In this document: piece by piece, positions 63,583 to 64,000 of the stretch
How positions within the stretch are numbered: the stretch's first letter is position 1
Layout: the number at the start of each line of letters is the position of its first letter
Made by a program: the position numbers and the translations under genes
Notes under the pieces: generated by a model
The model's input: only the letters and a program-made list of their open reading frames with translations
Databases searched by the model: none
What the model was told of the DNA's origin: nothing
Assembly: GCF_030691015.1 (NCBI RefSeq)
Contig: NZ_JAUYFF010000019.1
Coordinates: forward strand, 1 to 64,000
Direction of reading: 5' to 3'
DNA: 64,000 nucleotides
Source: Sulfuricurvum sp.
GTDB taxonomy: Bacteria; Campylobacterota; Campylobacteria; Campylobacterales; Sulfurimonadaceae

Positions 63583-64000
63583 ACGTTATAGAGCTATTTA
63601 AACACCTTTTGGAATCACCGAGTGTCACTCCCGAAGATGGTGGAATTTTTGAATTTTTGTCAGAGTATCTCAATGATTTTGAGATACTACGAATCGATCG
63701 AGAAGGGGTGAAAAACCTGTTTGCCTATCGTCGTTTCGGAGAGGGAAAACACCTCTGTTTCGCCGGACATGTCGATGTCGTCCCTGCAGGGGAGGGGTGG
63801 AATACCAATCCTTTTGTGGCAACTGAGATTGAGGGATATATCTATGCCCGTGGTGCACAAGACATGAAAAGCGGTGTGGCGGCTTTTACCCAAGCTCTTA
63901 AAGAAGCGGACGATTTCAATGGCACTCTTTCGATTCTGCTGACCTCCGATGAAGAGGGGCCGGCAAAATACGGGACGGTTGAGGTATTGGCGTATCTTAA
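63579..64000 (+). CDS. dapE: Succinyl-diaminopimelate desuccinylase DapE (3' truncated by window)
   Basis: Begins with TTG at 63579, overlapping the MutS-like stop (TTGA), with AGAGGA about eight bases upstream. The 140 visible residues show the M20 zinc peptidase pattern: LFKHLLESPSVTPEDGG, the metal His-x-Asp in FAGHVDVVPAGEGW, Asp in ARGAQDMKSGVAAF and Glu-Glu in LTSDEEGPAKYGT. DapE makes LL-diaminopimelate for lysine and cell wall. Continues beyond 64000. Confidence 0.93.
   Translation, partial: MNVIELFKHLLESPSVTPEDGGIFEFLSEYLNDFEILRIDREGVKNLFAYRRFGEGKHLCFAGHVDVVPAGEGWNTNPFVATEIEGYIYARGAQDMKSGVAAFTQALKEADDFNGTLSILLTSDEEGPAKYGTVEVLAYL

Noticed and set aside
1-64000. CRISPR arrays and insertion sequences
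   Set aside because: No regularly spaced short repeats and no transposase frame with flanking inverted repeats were seen.

Overview
The window looks like a chromosomal segment of a free-living, motile Campylobacterota (Epsilonproteobacteria) bacterium, probably near Sulfuricurvum or Sulfurimonas. This is inferred from gene content only: PAS sensors of the Aer/CetB type, HWRQPL-type histidine kinases, FliW/FlaG/FliS, a Pgp1/Pgp2 (Csd4/Csd6) cell-shape pair, a MutS7-like protein and an MSHA-type pilus cluster. No rRNA or other species marker is present.

Region 1 (1-14984, all plus strand) is a chemosensory and two-component block. It holds an MCP tail, a small STAS-like protein, CheA, CheR, a PAS protein with a degenerate MCP-like tail, a histidine-kinase-like protein lacking its phosphoacceptor His, CheD and CheB. 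These are followed by a PAS kinase, two response regulators that may share an uncharacterised C-terminal domain, a membrane kinase, a REC-PAS-HD-GYP c-di-GMP phosphodiesterase and a REC-winged-helix regulator. Many genes overlap by a few bases, so the block is probably co-transcribed in a few units.

Region 2 (about 15041-32654) is a 17.6-kb integrated element in the 3' end of tRNA-Ser(GCT). An intact tRNA lies at the right end and a 62-65 bp direct repeat marks both ends. A P4-type tyrosine integrase sits next to the tRNA, followed by an AlpA-like regulator, a DUF3987-like ATPase and a RepA/PriCT-type replicase, a satellite-like or plasmid-like core. The cargo is a Fic protein, an unknown gene, a serine resolvase and a seven-gene plus-strand operon. 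That operon encodes a complete type I restriction-modification system (hsdR, hsdM, hsdS), a Septu-like AAA ATPase and HNH pair, a second HNH-like protein and a small membrane-anchored protein. It is the best candidate here for a composite, incompletely described defence system.

Region 3 (32652-40163) is core chromosome: tRNA-Ser, a 48-residue small gene, pyrF, a YceI-family periplasmic protein, a GNAT acetyltransferase, valS, fliW and a UvrD-type helicase.

Region 4 (40176-58106, all minus strand) runs, in transcription order, from flaG, fliS and a FliT-like gene, through argG, a ferredoxin-thioredoxin-reductase/rhodanese fusion, rplI, hslV, hslU, era, pgp2 and pgp1, into mshI-J-K-L-M-N, a periplasmic protein, mshE and mshG. 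A sigma-28-like promoter precedes flaG.

Region 5 (58201-64000) holds an MFS exporter, a small unknown protein, a MATE exporter, a CetB-like PAS protein, a MutS7-like protein with an HNH-like tail, and the start of dapE, cut by the window edge.
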